64,000 bases of DNA from Homarus americanus (lineage: Eukaryota; Arthropoda; Malacostraca; Decapoda; Nephropidae). Position 1 is the first letter of the stretch. Each line of letters begins with the position of its first letter. The stretch spans positions 1,417,501-1,481,500 of the forward strand of contig NW_024725521.1 of NCBI RefSeq assembly GCF_018991925.1, read 5' to 3'. The translations under genes and the position numbers were made by a program. Below are positions 36,436 through 48,205 of this stretch, one piece after another. The notes beneath the pieces were generated by a model. It was given only the letters and a program-made list of their open reading frames with translations, ran no database searches and was not told where the DNA came from.

Positions 36436-36955
36436 CGACTCCAGCTGGGTAGACTGCATACAATAGTAGCTCCAGCTCGGTAGACTGCATACTATAGCTC
36501 CAGCTGGGTAGACTGCATACTATAGTAGCTCCAGCTGGGTACTGCCTAGCTCCAGCTGGGTAGACTGCATACTATAGTAGCTCCAGCTGGGTACTGCATA
36601 CAATAGTAGCTCCAGTGCATAAGTATCCAGCCGGTAGAGACACGTAGCTCCAGCTGGACTGCAAACAATAGTAGCTCCAGCAGACTGCAAACAATAGTAG
36701 CTCCAGCTCTAGACTGCAACAATAGTAGCTCCAGCTCATAGACTGCATACTAGTAGCTCCAGCTGGGTAGCTACGCAGCTAGCATACTAGTAGCTCCAGC
36801 TCGGTAGACTGCATACTATAGTAGCTCCAGCTGGGTAGACCGCATACTATAGTAGCTCCAGCTCGGTAGACCGCATACTATAGTAGCTCCAGCTGGGTAA
36901 ACTGCATACTATAGTAGCTCCAGCTCGGTAGACCGCATACTATAGTAGTACTGTA
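36436..36955. repeat. 31-bp minisatellite (tagctccagctgggtagact type)
   Basis: About 17 units of tagctccagctgggtagact followed by gcatactatag, with alternates ctcggtaga/ctgggtaga and many units shortened in the middle (36540-36780). It lies immediately before a LINE fragment. Confidence 0.9.
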
Positions 36956-38170
36956 GTGGCTTACTCTCACTACAACCTCTTCGCCCAGCCAATCAGCGAC
37001 GCCTTCCATTTCACACCTCGATTCTTGAGTAGGCAGGATTGCATAAATACCCCACCTGCCTCACAACATAGCGAATTCATTATCTTTGCCGAAGACATCA
37101 CACAAATCATATCATGTCCCGGAAAATCAGAAGCAATGATGGCATGCCATACGGCCCTAGCAATAAAAAACATAAATGACCAGGAAAAGAAATGGAAAAT
37201 ACGGACAAACATCAACAAACTTAAAATCATACCATTTGCTAAGTAAAAGGTCGAACCAGTAATAGTAGATGGAGAAATTTACCCATACACCAACGAAGGC
37301 AGCATCCTGGGACTGAAAATCACCAAAAATGGTTACCAGAGCTTCATCAACGAAAAAGTCCACAAACTACGTAGCAAACTCTCAAAAACAAGAAGATTAA
37401 AAAACCTGATCATACCAAACAAAAGGAAATTATACACGGCACTAATAAAATCAGTAATGTGCTACTGTAGTGAATATTTCCCCTACAACTACAACTGCCG
37501 TTTGTCGCTGACCAGCCGATCCCTTGTCGAGCTCCCCAGCCAAAGCCTCGTGGTCTAACAAAGCGAGGTTGGCTATCAAGCCACGCTTTCCTCCGCTATA
37601 TAAGCTCTCAACCTCGCCGTGAACTCCCTTCTTCTACCTACAGCCCCGCAACACGCAACACCTCACCAACCAGCTTCCTCAGCAAATTCCTCACCCAACA
37701 GGACTTCTGAGCAAGCTCCTAACCAAGCAGCAACTCCTCAGCACTGCACTGTACGTACATTCAATATATTTATATACAGAAAGTGAGCTTCCTTTCTCCA
37801 ACCCATCCTGAGTGCGAGACAACATCACGAACCCCACACTACCCGCCTGTACCAACCAACTCATTCAGTGCAACGAGAATCAAGAAACTTCAAATGGTAC
37901 AAAATAAAAGCCTAAGATTCATATATAACATCAGTTACGAAGAAAGAGTAACAAACGAAGAACTCCATAGAAGACCCAACACCAACGCAGTAAACGTAGA
38001 CATCTACATCCAAGCCAAAAGAACATGGGAACAAGTACGGGAGTTAGACTCAGAAACTGCAGCTAACTAGCTCGACAACGAACCAGTAAGAAGAGCAAGA
38101 GAAGAACACGCTTGGTTCAGATTAAGCAGAATAAGAGTCAACAATCTACCACCAATACCAAAATACATAT
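36956..38170 (+). pseudogene. LINE reverse transcriptase C-terminal part, split by a solo LTR
   Basis: The left piece (36956-37465) contains FIIFAEDITQIIS (FADD box with Asp replaced by Glu) and LKIIPFAK..GLKITKNGYQSF. The right piece (37843-38170) continues with RIKKLQMVQNKSLRFIYN and ends in LSRIRVNNLPPIP. Both belong to the palm-to-thumb end of a non-LTR retrotransposon. A stop and the 373-bp LTR insertion show it is dead. The clade is uncertain. Confidence 0.7.
37466..37838 (+). mobile_element. Solo LTR of a gypsy-like element, CTAC target duplication
   Basis: Begins TGTAGTGAATATTTCCCCTA, ends ...GAACCCCACA, and is flanked by CTAC on both sides (37462-37465 and 37839-37842). It contains a TATA-like ctatataagctc at ~37597 and the word cctgagtgcgaga, also found in the larger LTR at 38264-39106. 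It interrupts a LINE reading frame, so its boundaries are well fixed. Confidence 0.75.
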
Positions 38171-38263
38171 AAAAATTATCAAATTTAATACAAAAACAAA
38201 TGTATAGCCAATAAATACTGTACCTTCAAGTCAAGCTTCAATCTTTCAATTAAACCAAAAAGA

Positions 38264-39106
38264 TGTAGTGGATACCTCCCCTACAATAGGACCACCTCCT
38301 TGTGAACAAAAGTAGCAAGTTGGATCCTACACCTCTTCTTAGAAATTAAACCTCCCTACTATAAACAAAAAGCTTCAATTCTCTAAAACAGAAAAATGTT
38401 TCATTAAGAAGATAAGAGTGACCAAAGGACCTATCCTTGGCCTCTCCAACACTTGTCTTCAGGCCCCTTCCTTCCACTTTTATTAAAACAAAAGACACGT
38501 TCCTCAGCCAGCTCCACAATAGCCTGGTTAGAGGTCGTCACCTCTTCCTTGGAACAATGGCTACTGCAAAAATAAACATATTTTTAACTAAATGAAAAAG
38601 GCTTGAGAGCTAGAACCTAATCATGCAAGATGTAAGTTCAAATATAATTATTATAACCTCAGCATATCTGGTTGAGCCCGGACACTGTTAATCTCTAACT
38701 TTCCTTCAATTTTTCTCCCTCTTTTACCTCAATCCTAAACCAGTCCCCTCCCTCCCCCCAATTGCCACCAAAGTACTTCCAATCCTAATTCCTGCCCTCA
38801 CACCCAGCATTACAAGCAATAGCTCTCTGCCTTATCTACAAACGTCAAGTCAATTCAAGTCAAGAAGGTCATTCTACACCACGCTCTCAAGCCGACAAGA
38901 CCTCCTCCCAATAAGCTCCTCCACAACACAAAATCCTACTGCATTGTACATACAATAAACGTGGAGTTAAAGCTACTCTGAGTTTCCTTCCTCACCTCCA
39001 TTCTGAGTGCGAGATCTCCTTTATGTACGTGTGTAAGTGGTCCTGAAGAAAGAGAAAGTTGACACAAAGAGAAATTTTACTAACTGCGCCACATACTCAC
39101 GCTACA
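38264..39106 (+). mobile_element. 5' LTR of a gypsy-like element
   Basis: Starts TGTAGTGGATACCTCCCCTA, very like the solo LTR at 37466, and shares ctgagtgcgaga with it. It ends ...CACGCTACA directly before aatggtgacccacgg, a plausible primer-binding region, and before the gag frame. It is about 470 bp longer than the solo copy, so one of them has an internal length change. The exact ends are inferred. Confidence 0.6.
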
Positions 39107-41371
39107 AATGGTGACCCACGGAGTGAGGCACTCACACAGGATGGATGAGAAACGGATCTCTCTCCCAGTCATCAACCACAACATCGAGGACTGGATAATT
39201 CATGTGGAGGCAGCTCTCACCGGCTCAGCAGCTACAGATGAGCAGAAGTACGTCACCCTGGCCTGTTCTTTGCCCACAGAAGTCACCACGTAAGTCTCAA
39301 AAGTCAACACTAAGTTCCCAGATGACAACAAATTGACAACTCTATGAGATGTTCTCAAGAGGCGATACCAGCGGCCTGGCGCCAGTCTCCTGCAAGACCT
39401 ATCAAACTCTCCCTCAGCAACTCAACGCCTGCCGAGACTGAATTCCCGCCACACACACAGGCTCCCTGACATTGTCCTGCACCAACTTCATGCTCAGAAG
39501 CTCCCTGCAGAAGTTCGTCTCACCCTGTCGGCACTGGACTACTCTACAACCCCGGCGACCTACGCAGTCACGGCAGAGCATTCCATGAATACACTGCTGT
39601 GTGCCATGCAGCCGCGGGCAACTCAGTGACCACGCCATCACCTAGCTCCGGTACCATCAACGCTTCGGTGTCAACGCTAGATGTTGTGAGGCTCCCTGCA
39701 ACTACTCGAGGAAACAGTGTCGACTGGAATTGGTAGACACCACAACCTCCGTCACTTCAGGCGTCCCACTGCTGCATATCACCGACCGCATTTCCGGCAG
39801 GAAATTTCTTGTTGACACAGGGGCATCGGTCAGCATCATCCCTCCCTCACTGCAAAACACACAAAGCAACCCTCATATGACCTGTTTGCTGCCAACGGTA
39901 CCCCCATTGCCTCCAACAGCACACACATCCTCGCCTTAGACCTTGGTCTTCAAAAGATTATGCTCTGGTCCTTCGTGGTGGCAGACGTCTCTCAACCCAT
40001 CCTTGGCTTCGACTTCCTCACCTTCCACAAGCTCGTCATCCACGAGCCTACATCACATATGATCCAGGGTACACGTGCTGCGGTCACCGACACCATCACC
40101 TGCCTCTAGCCGTTCAATGAGTTCTCCTCCCTGCTCAAGGAGTTCAATGGACTCTTCTCACCCCGAGTCTCTCCGCCACCATCTACATCGGGAATCTTCC
40201 ATCACATCGAGACTACAGGACCTCCAATCTTCTCAAGCCCTAGCCGCCTTCGCCCTGAGCTCCTGAATACAGCCAAGGCGGAATTCAACAGACTCCAGCA
40301 AGACGGCATCATTCGACCTTCAAAGAGTCCCTGGGCATCTCCTCTTCACATGGTTTCAAAGCCATCATCCGATGACTGAAGGGTATGTGGCGACTACAGA
40401 GCTCTGAACCTCGTCACCAAACCAGACAGGTACCCTATCCCGCAATCCAGGACTTCCACCACAAACTCCATGGCATGACCATCTTCTCGAAGATCGAATT
40501 CGAGCGTGCCTTTCACCAGATTCCAGTGGCACCTGCAGATATCCAGAAGACTGCCATCACCACTTCATTCGGTCTCTTTGAGTATGCCTACATGAATTTT
40601 GGACTACGCAATGCAGCTCAAACCTGCCAGAGGTACATGGACCACATGCTTCGCGACCTCGACTTTGTCACTGTCTATATATACGACATTCTCGTCGCAT
40701 CTCCGACGCCTGCCGAGCATCATCACCACCTACGGCTCCTTCTCCAATGCCTGCAGAACAACAACATCAAAGTTCGTCTTGCCAAGTGCATCTTCGGAGC
40801 ATCTTCTTTTGACTTCCCCGGTCACAGAGTCTCGCCGAACGGAATCCAACCTCTCCCACAAAAAGTAACTGCCATCAAGGAGTTCCCCAAACCTGAGGCA
40901 GCAAAGAAGCTCCGAGAATACCTGGGTTTAGTCAACTACTACCACCGCTTCATAGCCCAGGCTGCTAACATCCTCGTTCCTCTCCACGATCGTCTCAAGG
41001 GACTCCCCAAGACATCTCACAAGCATCACATATGGACTCAAGAGGCTTTTGCAGCATTTAACAATATCAAGCAGCATCCTTACCCTACTGGCGCACCCTG
41101 CTCCCAACGCCCGGACCACTCTCACAACAGACGCTTCCTTTACTGCCGTGGGCGCCGTCTTACAACAAGAGATCAACAAAACTCTCATGCCGGTTGCCTT
41201 CTTTTCACAGTGGCTTCAACCACCTCAACTCAAGTACAGCGCCTTCGATCGAGAGCTCCTGGCCATATATCTTGCTGTCAAGCAGTTCCGGTACTTCCTC
41301 GAGGCTCGTCAGTTCACCATCTTCGCTGATAACAAGCACCTCGTCCACGCCTTCGCTTCAGCCTCCGAGAC
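39107..41371 (+). pseudogene. Gypsy (Ty3-like) gag-pol remnant
   Basis: In order: a gag-like start (KRISLPVINHNIEDWIIHVE, 39108-39293), an aspartic protease piece (ITDRISGRKFLVDTGASVSI, 39730-39939), reverse transcriptase (40385-41090) and the beginning of RNase H (TLTTDASFTAVGAVLQQ ... YSAFDRELLAIYLAVKQFR, 41049-41371). The RT has FSKIEFERAFHQIPV and a catalytic box reading YIYDILVAS where YxDDILVAS is expected, so a catalytic aspartate is lost. Frameshifts separate gag, protease and RT. At 41372 a LINE insertion cuts the RNase H; no integrase or 3' LTR is found. Confidence 0.85.
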
Positions 41372-43370
41372 GTTGTTGTTGTTGTTGTTGAGATTGTCGG
41401 ACCGTAGTCCGACATAGGCCTTTGCCTGTAGGCAGCCCTTTTGGTGGTTCCGGCTGGAGCTCTTGGAGCAGCGAGACCGGAATTGGGATTTGGGGATGGA
41501 GGTTGTCCTACCTGCAGATATGAACGGATACTGCAGGTTTGCAAGTGTGAGCAGACCCTCAGTCACTAAGCACTTACCATCAACCCTCACTTTTGGACGT
41601 GGTTTCGGAGTGGCGTGCCCCCCGAACTGGGGTCCGCACTTGCTGGGGGAGGATACTTCCTAAGCTATCTGGGTGGTGGGTATCGTGTGATGACCCGGAG
41701 AAGGTGGTGAATGTGGTTTGTTTGGGCCTTTCGAGTTAGAGTGGCGGCTGGTGTTGAGTGTTCTTCTTGGAAGATTCGAATTCTGTTTCGGAGACTTCGA
41801 GTGACTTCGCAGTCGAAGAGATAGTGTTCCAGTGGGTTGGCCGCTGGCTCCTGACAGTAGGTGCATTCCCTGACGACATTTCCGATCGTTTGCCAGGTGC
41901 ACTTATACCCTAGTCGTAGTCGATGAAGGCTAACTTGGGTTTATCTTGGTGTTTTCTTGTCCGCGAAAGGTGGTTCCCCTTTTGTAGCCACCAGGTACCA
42001 TTTGGCAGATTAGGAACCAGCATTGAATGCGTCAAGGAAGCTCTTTTGGATGTGAAGCTTGGTAGTCTTTCTGAGGTGGTTCTTGATGTTGCACACTTGC
42101 TGGAACTTGAATGTGTACGCTTCTAAGACGTGTGGCTGCCTTGGCTGCTTCGTCTGCCATGTCATTTCCCCCAACCCCTACATGACTGGGAATCCAGTGT
42201 AAGATGACTGGACGATTTTGTCTTTGGAAGTCCTGTAGCTGTGCAAGGATCGAGGTTATGATGTGGACGTTGTCTCTTGGTTGACTGTGTTGCAGCGCCT
42301 GCATGGCAGTTTTCGAGTCCTTGTGAATTATGATGGATTTGTTGTGTTCTGTTGCAGCGTGTTGTAGGGCCTTTAAGATTGCTACCAACTCTGTTTGTAG
42401 GGTGGAACAGTCATTGGAAAGTCTCCATAGGAGGGTCTGACCTTGGGTGTAGAAGGCCGCTCCAGATCTTTGATGTTTTGGGTCCACCGAGCCGTCTGTG
42501 AAGTATGATGCTGCATCAGCCGGTGTCTTGGTGGCTATGGCTTCCTTAGTTATTCTTTTGAGGTCCTCTTTCTGGAGGTTGGCTCTGCTACCACCTAGTT
42601 CGGTGATTTTGAATGTGGCTGGTGGAGGGCTCCATGGTGGAGGAACTACATAATCCCTGTCTCGTATGTCTTGGATGTTCTTGACGAGTGTTTCTGCTTG
42701 CAGGGGCCCGATGACCTTGCTTGCCTCGTGCGACCAGGAGGCCCCTCGAGCTCTGTGGTCGAGGTGATTCGCATTTTGGCAGCTGTGGGCTTATCTGATC
42801 TACAGATTTATGCGAGGAATCAGGCTGTCACCTGCTTGACTCGTACTTCCAGGGGTGGTAGTTCAGTTTCCATTTGCAATTGCAAATTTTGGTCCACATG
42901 GGTGCTCCGAGCATGGCCCCGAGGGCATTATTTTGGATAACTTCTAACTATCTGATCTTCTCTCAGTCCAATGAGTGCTGGAGCACTGTAATCTACCAGC
43001 GATTGGATGGCGGCCGTGTAGTAGGCTTTGAGCACATGCATGTTCGCTCCTGCGGTTGTGCTGGTGAGCGACCTCATTATATTGTGTCTGCTCTTCGTCC
43101 TGTGCCTGAGATACTCGAGTTGTGGCTTGAAGGTGAGTTTCTGGTCGAACCAGATTCCAAGACACTGGTGGGTGTTGGTCCAGACTACTGGCGTGTTTTG
43201 TATGGAGAGCGTCATGTCTGTTGTGTCTGTGCAGATGGCCATCACTTTCGACTTGGCTGGATTTATCTTGAGTCCAAGTCTGTTGCAATCCTCTTCTATA
43301 AGTTGGAGTGCATGTTGCGTGTTGACTAGCGTGTTTGTTCTAGCATGAATTAACTGATCATTGATCAGTC
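41372..43370 (-). mobile_element. 5'-truncated LINE with RNase H (I-superfamily-like)
   Basis: On the minus strand the RT palm-to-thumb end (KINPAKSKVMAICT, LGIWFDQKLTFKPQLEYL, 43340-42928) is followed by a separate RNase H domain (42520-42032). The RNase H has all catalytic signatures: YFTDGS, LQTELVAILKAL, IHKDSKTAMQAL and WIPSHVGVGGNDMADEAAKAA. The 3' end is a (CAA)n-type tail, read as gttgttgttgttgttgttga at 41374 on the plus strand. The 5' end breaks off at about 43370, where the residues following the YxDD motif begin. It inserted into the gypsy RNase H. Confidence 0.82.
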
Positions 43371-44470
43371 AATGCTCTAGACATCTGAAGAGATATATCT
43401 AAGCACCACCGAGCTGCCTAGGGTAGTAGTCACCCATTTCTGCTCAGTGTGTGAAGTACAAGCCTAGTGAGAGCTGAAGCTAATTGTTGTTCAATTATTG
43501 TGGAATTATTGTGAGCGATATAAAGTGAAAAGACTAAGGAATTGTACACTGGTAGTGTGCTGATTGTATATATTCGAAGTGAGAAGTCTAGTGGTAAAGA
43601 CATACCCTGTGAACAGTTTTGTGAAGATCTAGTGATTATTTAAGAAGAGTACTGTACAGTAAACAAGTGTGTTTTTGTGACCTGGTGGAAATCTACCTGC
43701 CTGTTGTTTGTCTGTACACTAACACCAGTTCGTCGGGAAATTACCGGAGACTGGCAGGACAGCCAGCGGTAATTCGACAACACTTGTGATGTACCTGCTG
43801 CTTTTGTATATACGACTTGGCCGCTGGTAATGCCTTATTTTTAAATGTATGCATTGCTCTCACAATATTTTTCACTTTTCCAGTTATGGTTGCAGAGGCA
43901 GAATGCTCCTTCAGTATTCTGGGAAGAGTAAAACATACAGTTTAAGTATTTTGCCACTGGAAGTTCGTTTGGGAAGAAAACTTAATTTTTATAGTATTAT
44001 TGAGTTGTTTGTTAGTCGTAAAGTCCAAAGAATGTATTTTGAATGGTTGATAAACCATTACTTACGAATTTCAAGTCTTCTGCTGTGTCCATCTTTTGCT
44101 CATGTCACAATAACATGCACTGTTGGCACATTATTTGCTATATACTGTATTCTGTGTTTTTTTTTTAATCTCTGAATCTAAAACTATCATTTAAGTGTTG
44201 TGATTAGCAATTCACATTCGAAAATTTTTTGCATTTTATTTTTGTTTCAATAAAAGAAGAAATTGTAAGGACACTGTTGATGTTTTTTATTAATTTACCT
44301 TCACTCTGCTCCTTGTAAATGTGATACACTTTATTTTTTATTTTGGGTAGAGGGGGCCCGACAATGTGCCTAGTCCTGGGACCCTCGTTGGCTGGCTATG
44401 CCCTTGAACCCAGGGTGTAATAGGAGGGGTTTATGGCATTTAAATTTACTGTACTTTTATCTATAGCTGT
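43371..44470. other. Unassigned stretch; possible hAT scrap
   Basis: 43371-43840 looks like a non-coding leader of unknown origin and includes the inverted words aattaccgg/cggtaatt. At 43885-43945 (+) a frame gives VMVAEAECSFSILGRVKHT, reminiscent of the C-terminal dimerisation motif of hAT transposases (VAEAERSFSxLKRIK). It is too short to be certain. Confidence 0.3.
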
Positions 44471-44479
44471 GTAAGAGAG

Positions 44480-44917
44480 ATTAGTTTAGCTGTCAACGAA
44501 ACATTACCGAGTTCTTCACCCGCAACCCACCGCAGCCACAGCCAGCCCAAGTCAGTGATAGTGATAGTGATAGTAAGGATATGGACTTTGAGGGGTTTGA
44601 CACAGAGGCCCTGCCGTCTGCCTCGGAACCAGCCCCCCATCCCTGTGTGCCCAGCCATCTCTTCTACTAACGAAAGTGTTAAAAAACCTATTATTATTGA
44701 TATTTCTCTTATATATTAATTGTGTGTCCATACCATCATAAAATTAAGATGTTATTTTTACTACAACATACGTATTGTGTCGGAAAAAGGGTAGTCTAGG
44801 GGTTGGCCCAGTCTCTATTTCAATTAATTCCATATGTTGTTATTTCGCTTCAGCATTTTGCGTTATACACGGACCTCCATGGGTTTAATTGAACGCGTAA
44901 AACGAGACTATACGGTA
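44480..44917 (+). mobile_element. 5'-truncated copy of the 2461-3588 Tigger derivative
   Basis: Plus-strand sequence matches the reversed left half of 2461-3588: NPPQPQPAQVSDSDSDSDS, then ASEPAPHPC, then ctactaacgaaagtgttaaa and the shared non-coding tail, ending ...cgagactatacggta. The left half is missing. Confidence 0.75.
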
Positions 44918-45239
44918 ATATTATTTTCTATACTTTTCTATTTTCTATTTTCTAATATTATTTCTAAATTTATGTTTTCTATTTTATTATCTTTTCTAAG
45001 TCTTTATCTACGTATTTCATTTCTATATTTATCTATGTCTTTATATTTTTCTATCTGGTTGTTTTCTATACTTTACTTTTCTTACTTATTGTTTACTTCT
45101 TTCAATGTCAGTATTTATTTCTCATATTTTCCTCTTACTTCTTTCTCTCAATTTCTTATCATGGTTTAGTTAATTCTATACAATGGATTAACCTGGGAAA
45201 ACCATTTCATTCTTTAACATCACCTAGTAAAATAATTAC
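44918..45239. other. T-rich spacer
   Basis: Low-complexity tctatttt-type sequence. The hydrophobic open frame here is compositional. Confidence 0.5.
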
Positions 45240-45241
45240 TA

Positions 45242-46189
45242 CGAGATATGTCCAAAAAGAAACCTTACTTTTTAAATAAAGCGCCAATGAGCTGGTGCAG
45301 CGTGCTCGTGATGGGAGCACTGTGTAGCGGTGACCTTGACCTTTAGTCTAACACTAGTTGCATCACGCCACGTCAATTAGTCATCGAACTTCACCCGCTA
45401 GAGTGAACGTGTGCTTGGTGCATTTGGCGATTTGTTGCAAGTTGAACAATGAAGGATCTTGAAGAGCAATGTGTTTGCGTGAAATTCTGTTTCAAATTGG
45501 GAAAAACTTTTAAGGAGACTTTTCAAATGTTGCAACAGGCTTATGTGGAGGATTGTTTGAGCCGTACACAATGTCACGTGTGGTACCAGCCTTTCAAAAG
45601 GGGAAGAACATCCACCGAAGACGATCCCAAATCTAGACGTCAGAGTTGCTCAAATGTGGAGGTGAAATTGATCGTCTTTTTTGATCGGAAGGGCGTCGTT
45701 CATCATGAGTTTGTTCCATGTGGTCAGACAGTCAATAAAGAGTTTTACTTGGAGGTCCTGAAGTGTTTGAGGGAGGCAGTGCGAAGGAAGAGGCCTAAGG
45801 TGTGGACAAACAAGACCTGGATGCTGCACAATGACAATGCACCTGCTCACGCGTCGCTCCTTATCTGTTACTTTTTGGTGAAGCACGAGACGACTATCGT
45901 CCCCCAGCCGCCCTACTCTCCGGATTTGGCCCCTGCGGACTTTTTTTTCCAAAAGTTGAAATCCACCCTGAGAGGTCGCCGATTTCAAACGATAGAAGGG
46001 ATAGAAGAAAATTCGCTACGAGATCTGCACACCATCCCTCAAAACGCATTCCAAAACTGGAAAAAAACGTTGGGAGCGGTGTATCAACAGTGGAGGGGAA
46101 TACTTTAAAGGAGACAAGTCTGATTAAGTTGTAAGTAAAGCAATAAATTAGTTTTTTAAAAAGTTCGGTTTGTTTTTGGACAGACCTCG
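45242..46189 (+). mobile_element. Mariner element with internal deletion, ~950 bp
   Basis: Left end TA|CGAGATATGTCCAAAAAGAA and right end ...TTTTTGGACAGACCTCG|TA form ~25-bp imperfect inverted repeats with TA flanks. One continuous but shortened transposase ORF lies between them. Confidence 0.88.
45449..46108 (+). pseudogene. Mariner transposase lacking its middle (219 aa)
   Basis: The N-terminus (VCVKFCFKLGKTFKETFQML ... CHVWYQPFKRGR) is the mariner paired HTH region. After residue ~68 the protein jumps to VEVKLIVFFDRKGVVHHEF. Mariner transposases are usually about 345 residues, so ~125 are missing, including the first catalytic aspartate (TGDE motif). The second (LHNDNAPAHAS) and third (YSPDLAPADFFF) remain. 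The deletion keeps the frame open, but the protein cannot be catalytic. It could still bind mariner ends; this is inference. Confidence 0.88.
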
Positions 46190-47127
46190 TATACTTACAC
46201 AGGTAGACTGCCACCACCCAGACTTTTATTAGAACATATCTGATATCATCAACTGTTAGGTAGCCTGGTAGACTCGAGCTTCTGGCACGTGAGTTACAGT
46301 AGTTATTTTCTTAGAACCAATTGTTAGAAGGGATAGTGGGGTGATACTTGTAGTTTACTTAATCAATATTTATTAGATTAAGAGTGAATAAGAAGTCAAT
46401 TTAACACAACTCAGATAAGACTAGACCCTAAGGTCTTACTTTACAATTAACAAAACAGATCTTCAATTATTTGTTACAACATTAAACAACTGTTATATTA
46501 TTTCTTTGACAAATAAGATGGTTATTTTACACACTTGTCAACTACACATATTAACCCATCACTCATAACCTCATGTTATTTTGGAATGAACAACATGGAA
46601 CATTTACTAGAACTTAGTAATATCACCATTTGTGGTTACAATACTCAACGTGGGATAACTATGTTTCTGTTCATTATCCCTAATCATGTACAACAATATT
46701 TCTTTGTACATATAACTGGTGTTTGTTTACACCCAAGCTGCTGAGGCTCGATCACTAGACGCTAGTAGCGCCGGGTAGACTCGATGCTGTAGATCAGCAC
46801 GATGTTGGTGTAATTGTGCCGAATTAAAGACATCCTCCAAGACAGCCAGCTGGTATACCGCTACCGGTCTTCCGGTCGCTGCCGGTTATTCAGCTAACAC
46901 CCATTCTGTGCCTGAGAAATGCGAGGAGCAGCGTCAGAGATGTCTCACAAAAATAACTCGATCACAAACAATCGTTCGTCTGGCAATGGCAGACGATATT
47001 TACGTTACGTTAATTCTTTTACTGTGCACATGATAATTTCACTATATTAAAACATGACACTGATATTCACAAAATTCAACCGAGTTAAACTGACTTAACA
47101 TGGCGGCGTGAGAAACATACCCACATA
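46190..47127. other. Unassigned region
   Basis: No gene recognised. Contains ggtagactcgagcttctggc and ggtagactcgatgctgtaga repeats (about 46264 and 46776), a GC-richer patch at 46740-46960, and the first member of an exact 33-bp duplication (46911-46943). Confidence 0.4.
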
Positions 47128-47305
47128 CCTGAGAAATGCGAGGAGCAGCGTCAGAGATGTGACGCAGTTCCTCATACATGGGTTTATGTACGGCTAACTG
47201 GCAACTCAGGCCTGTGCCGAACATGCCAGAAGGGCTAGTCTCGTAAATGACAGAATTTCCATATAAATCAATTGCTGTACATTTGACTATGAAACTCAGT
47301 GTCAT
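47128..47305 (-). other. Exon-like segment of unknown gene
   Basis: The minus frame carries VKCTAIDLYGNSVIYETS, GMFGTGLSCQLAVHKPMY and EELRHISDAAPRISQ, and ends CTCAG|GTATGTGG, a good donor site, near 47129. The composition is protein-like. I do not recognise the family, and no neighbouring exon could be assigned. It could equally be a mobile-element fragment. Confidence 0.3.
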
Positions 47306-47540
47306 GGGTCAGGTGAATTTCATACATCTACAGTATTGTTACAATCAAATCATAGGTTAGGTTGAGCTTGCCAGGAAAAAGTGAACTGGACATCAAATAC
47401 ACACACTGTTAACGTCATTCTCACATCAGCGTAATGTCAGACAAGGACCCTCTATGAATCTATGGGTATACGTTGAGATCTTGAAGATAAGGAGGTTGAC
47501 ATGTTCTTTTCAGGAGATTAATGGCTTTTAAAACTAGATA

Positions 47541-48205
47541 CAGTCATCCCTTGGTTATAGTGCACTTGGTTATCGGGATTTTTGTTATCACGCCTCCATC
47601 AATATCTGCACACCTGCTGTTATAGCGCATTTTTTAAGCCGAGAATTATTTTATCAAGCAGTTGCCTCCAGGTGTTTTTACCCATTTGCTTCACCAACAT
47701 CTATTGAGGATAAAATCTTTCACCTACAAATTGACAATAACACATTTGCTGTAATCAGACATATCTAAGTTGCCTCAATTGCAACCCCAGTTGCAATTTC
47801 AAATTCTGAGTCATTACTAAGGAGTAAGGAAGTCTCGGGTGCACTCTAAGATTGAGAGAAAACGGAGGACTCAGGCGTCCTGAAGCGATAAGAAAACGGA
47901 CTCCTCAGACGGGGGACTCAAATAAAGAAAGCATAGCTACATGTTTTGTGGACTACAGTATAGAGCGTACCCTTTTCATCACTTTGTAATAAACCTAGCC
48001 ATGCCTGTGTGTGTGTTTCTGATACTTACCATAACATTATCTATATATTTAGTGGGTCTAAATGGTCATAAAATGAGAACATTGGGGTTGGGTGCCTGGA
48101 ACCAGTTAGAATAAATCCCATAGGTTCTGTACTTTCGTTATCTCGTTTTTTGTTATCATGCACTCGGCGCGGTCCCAATTAGGCGTGCTAACCAAGGGAT
48201 GACTG
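47541..48205. mobile_element. Non-autonomous TA-flanked element, 665 bp
   Basis: Ends are CAGTCATCCCTTGGTTATAG and ...GCTAACCAAGGGATGACTG, flanked by TA (47539-47540, 48206-48207). No coding capacity. The interior at 47690-47955 resembles 48400-48665 outside the element. Confidence 0.85.

Noticed and set aside
36956..37246. Independent host gene
   Set aside because: FAED/FADD-like box and continuation after the solo LTR identify it as a LINE RT.
41463..43348. Plus-strand ORFs over the LINE
   Set aside because: The minus strand carries clear RT and RNase H motifs; the plus frames are shadows.
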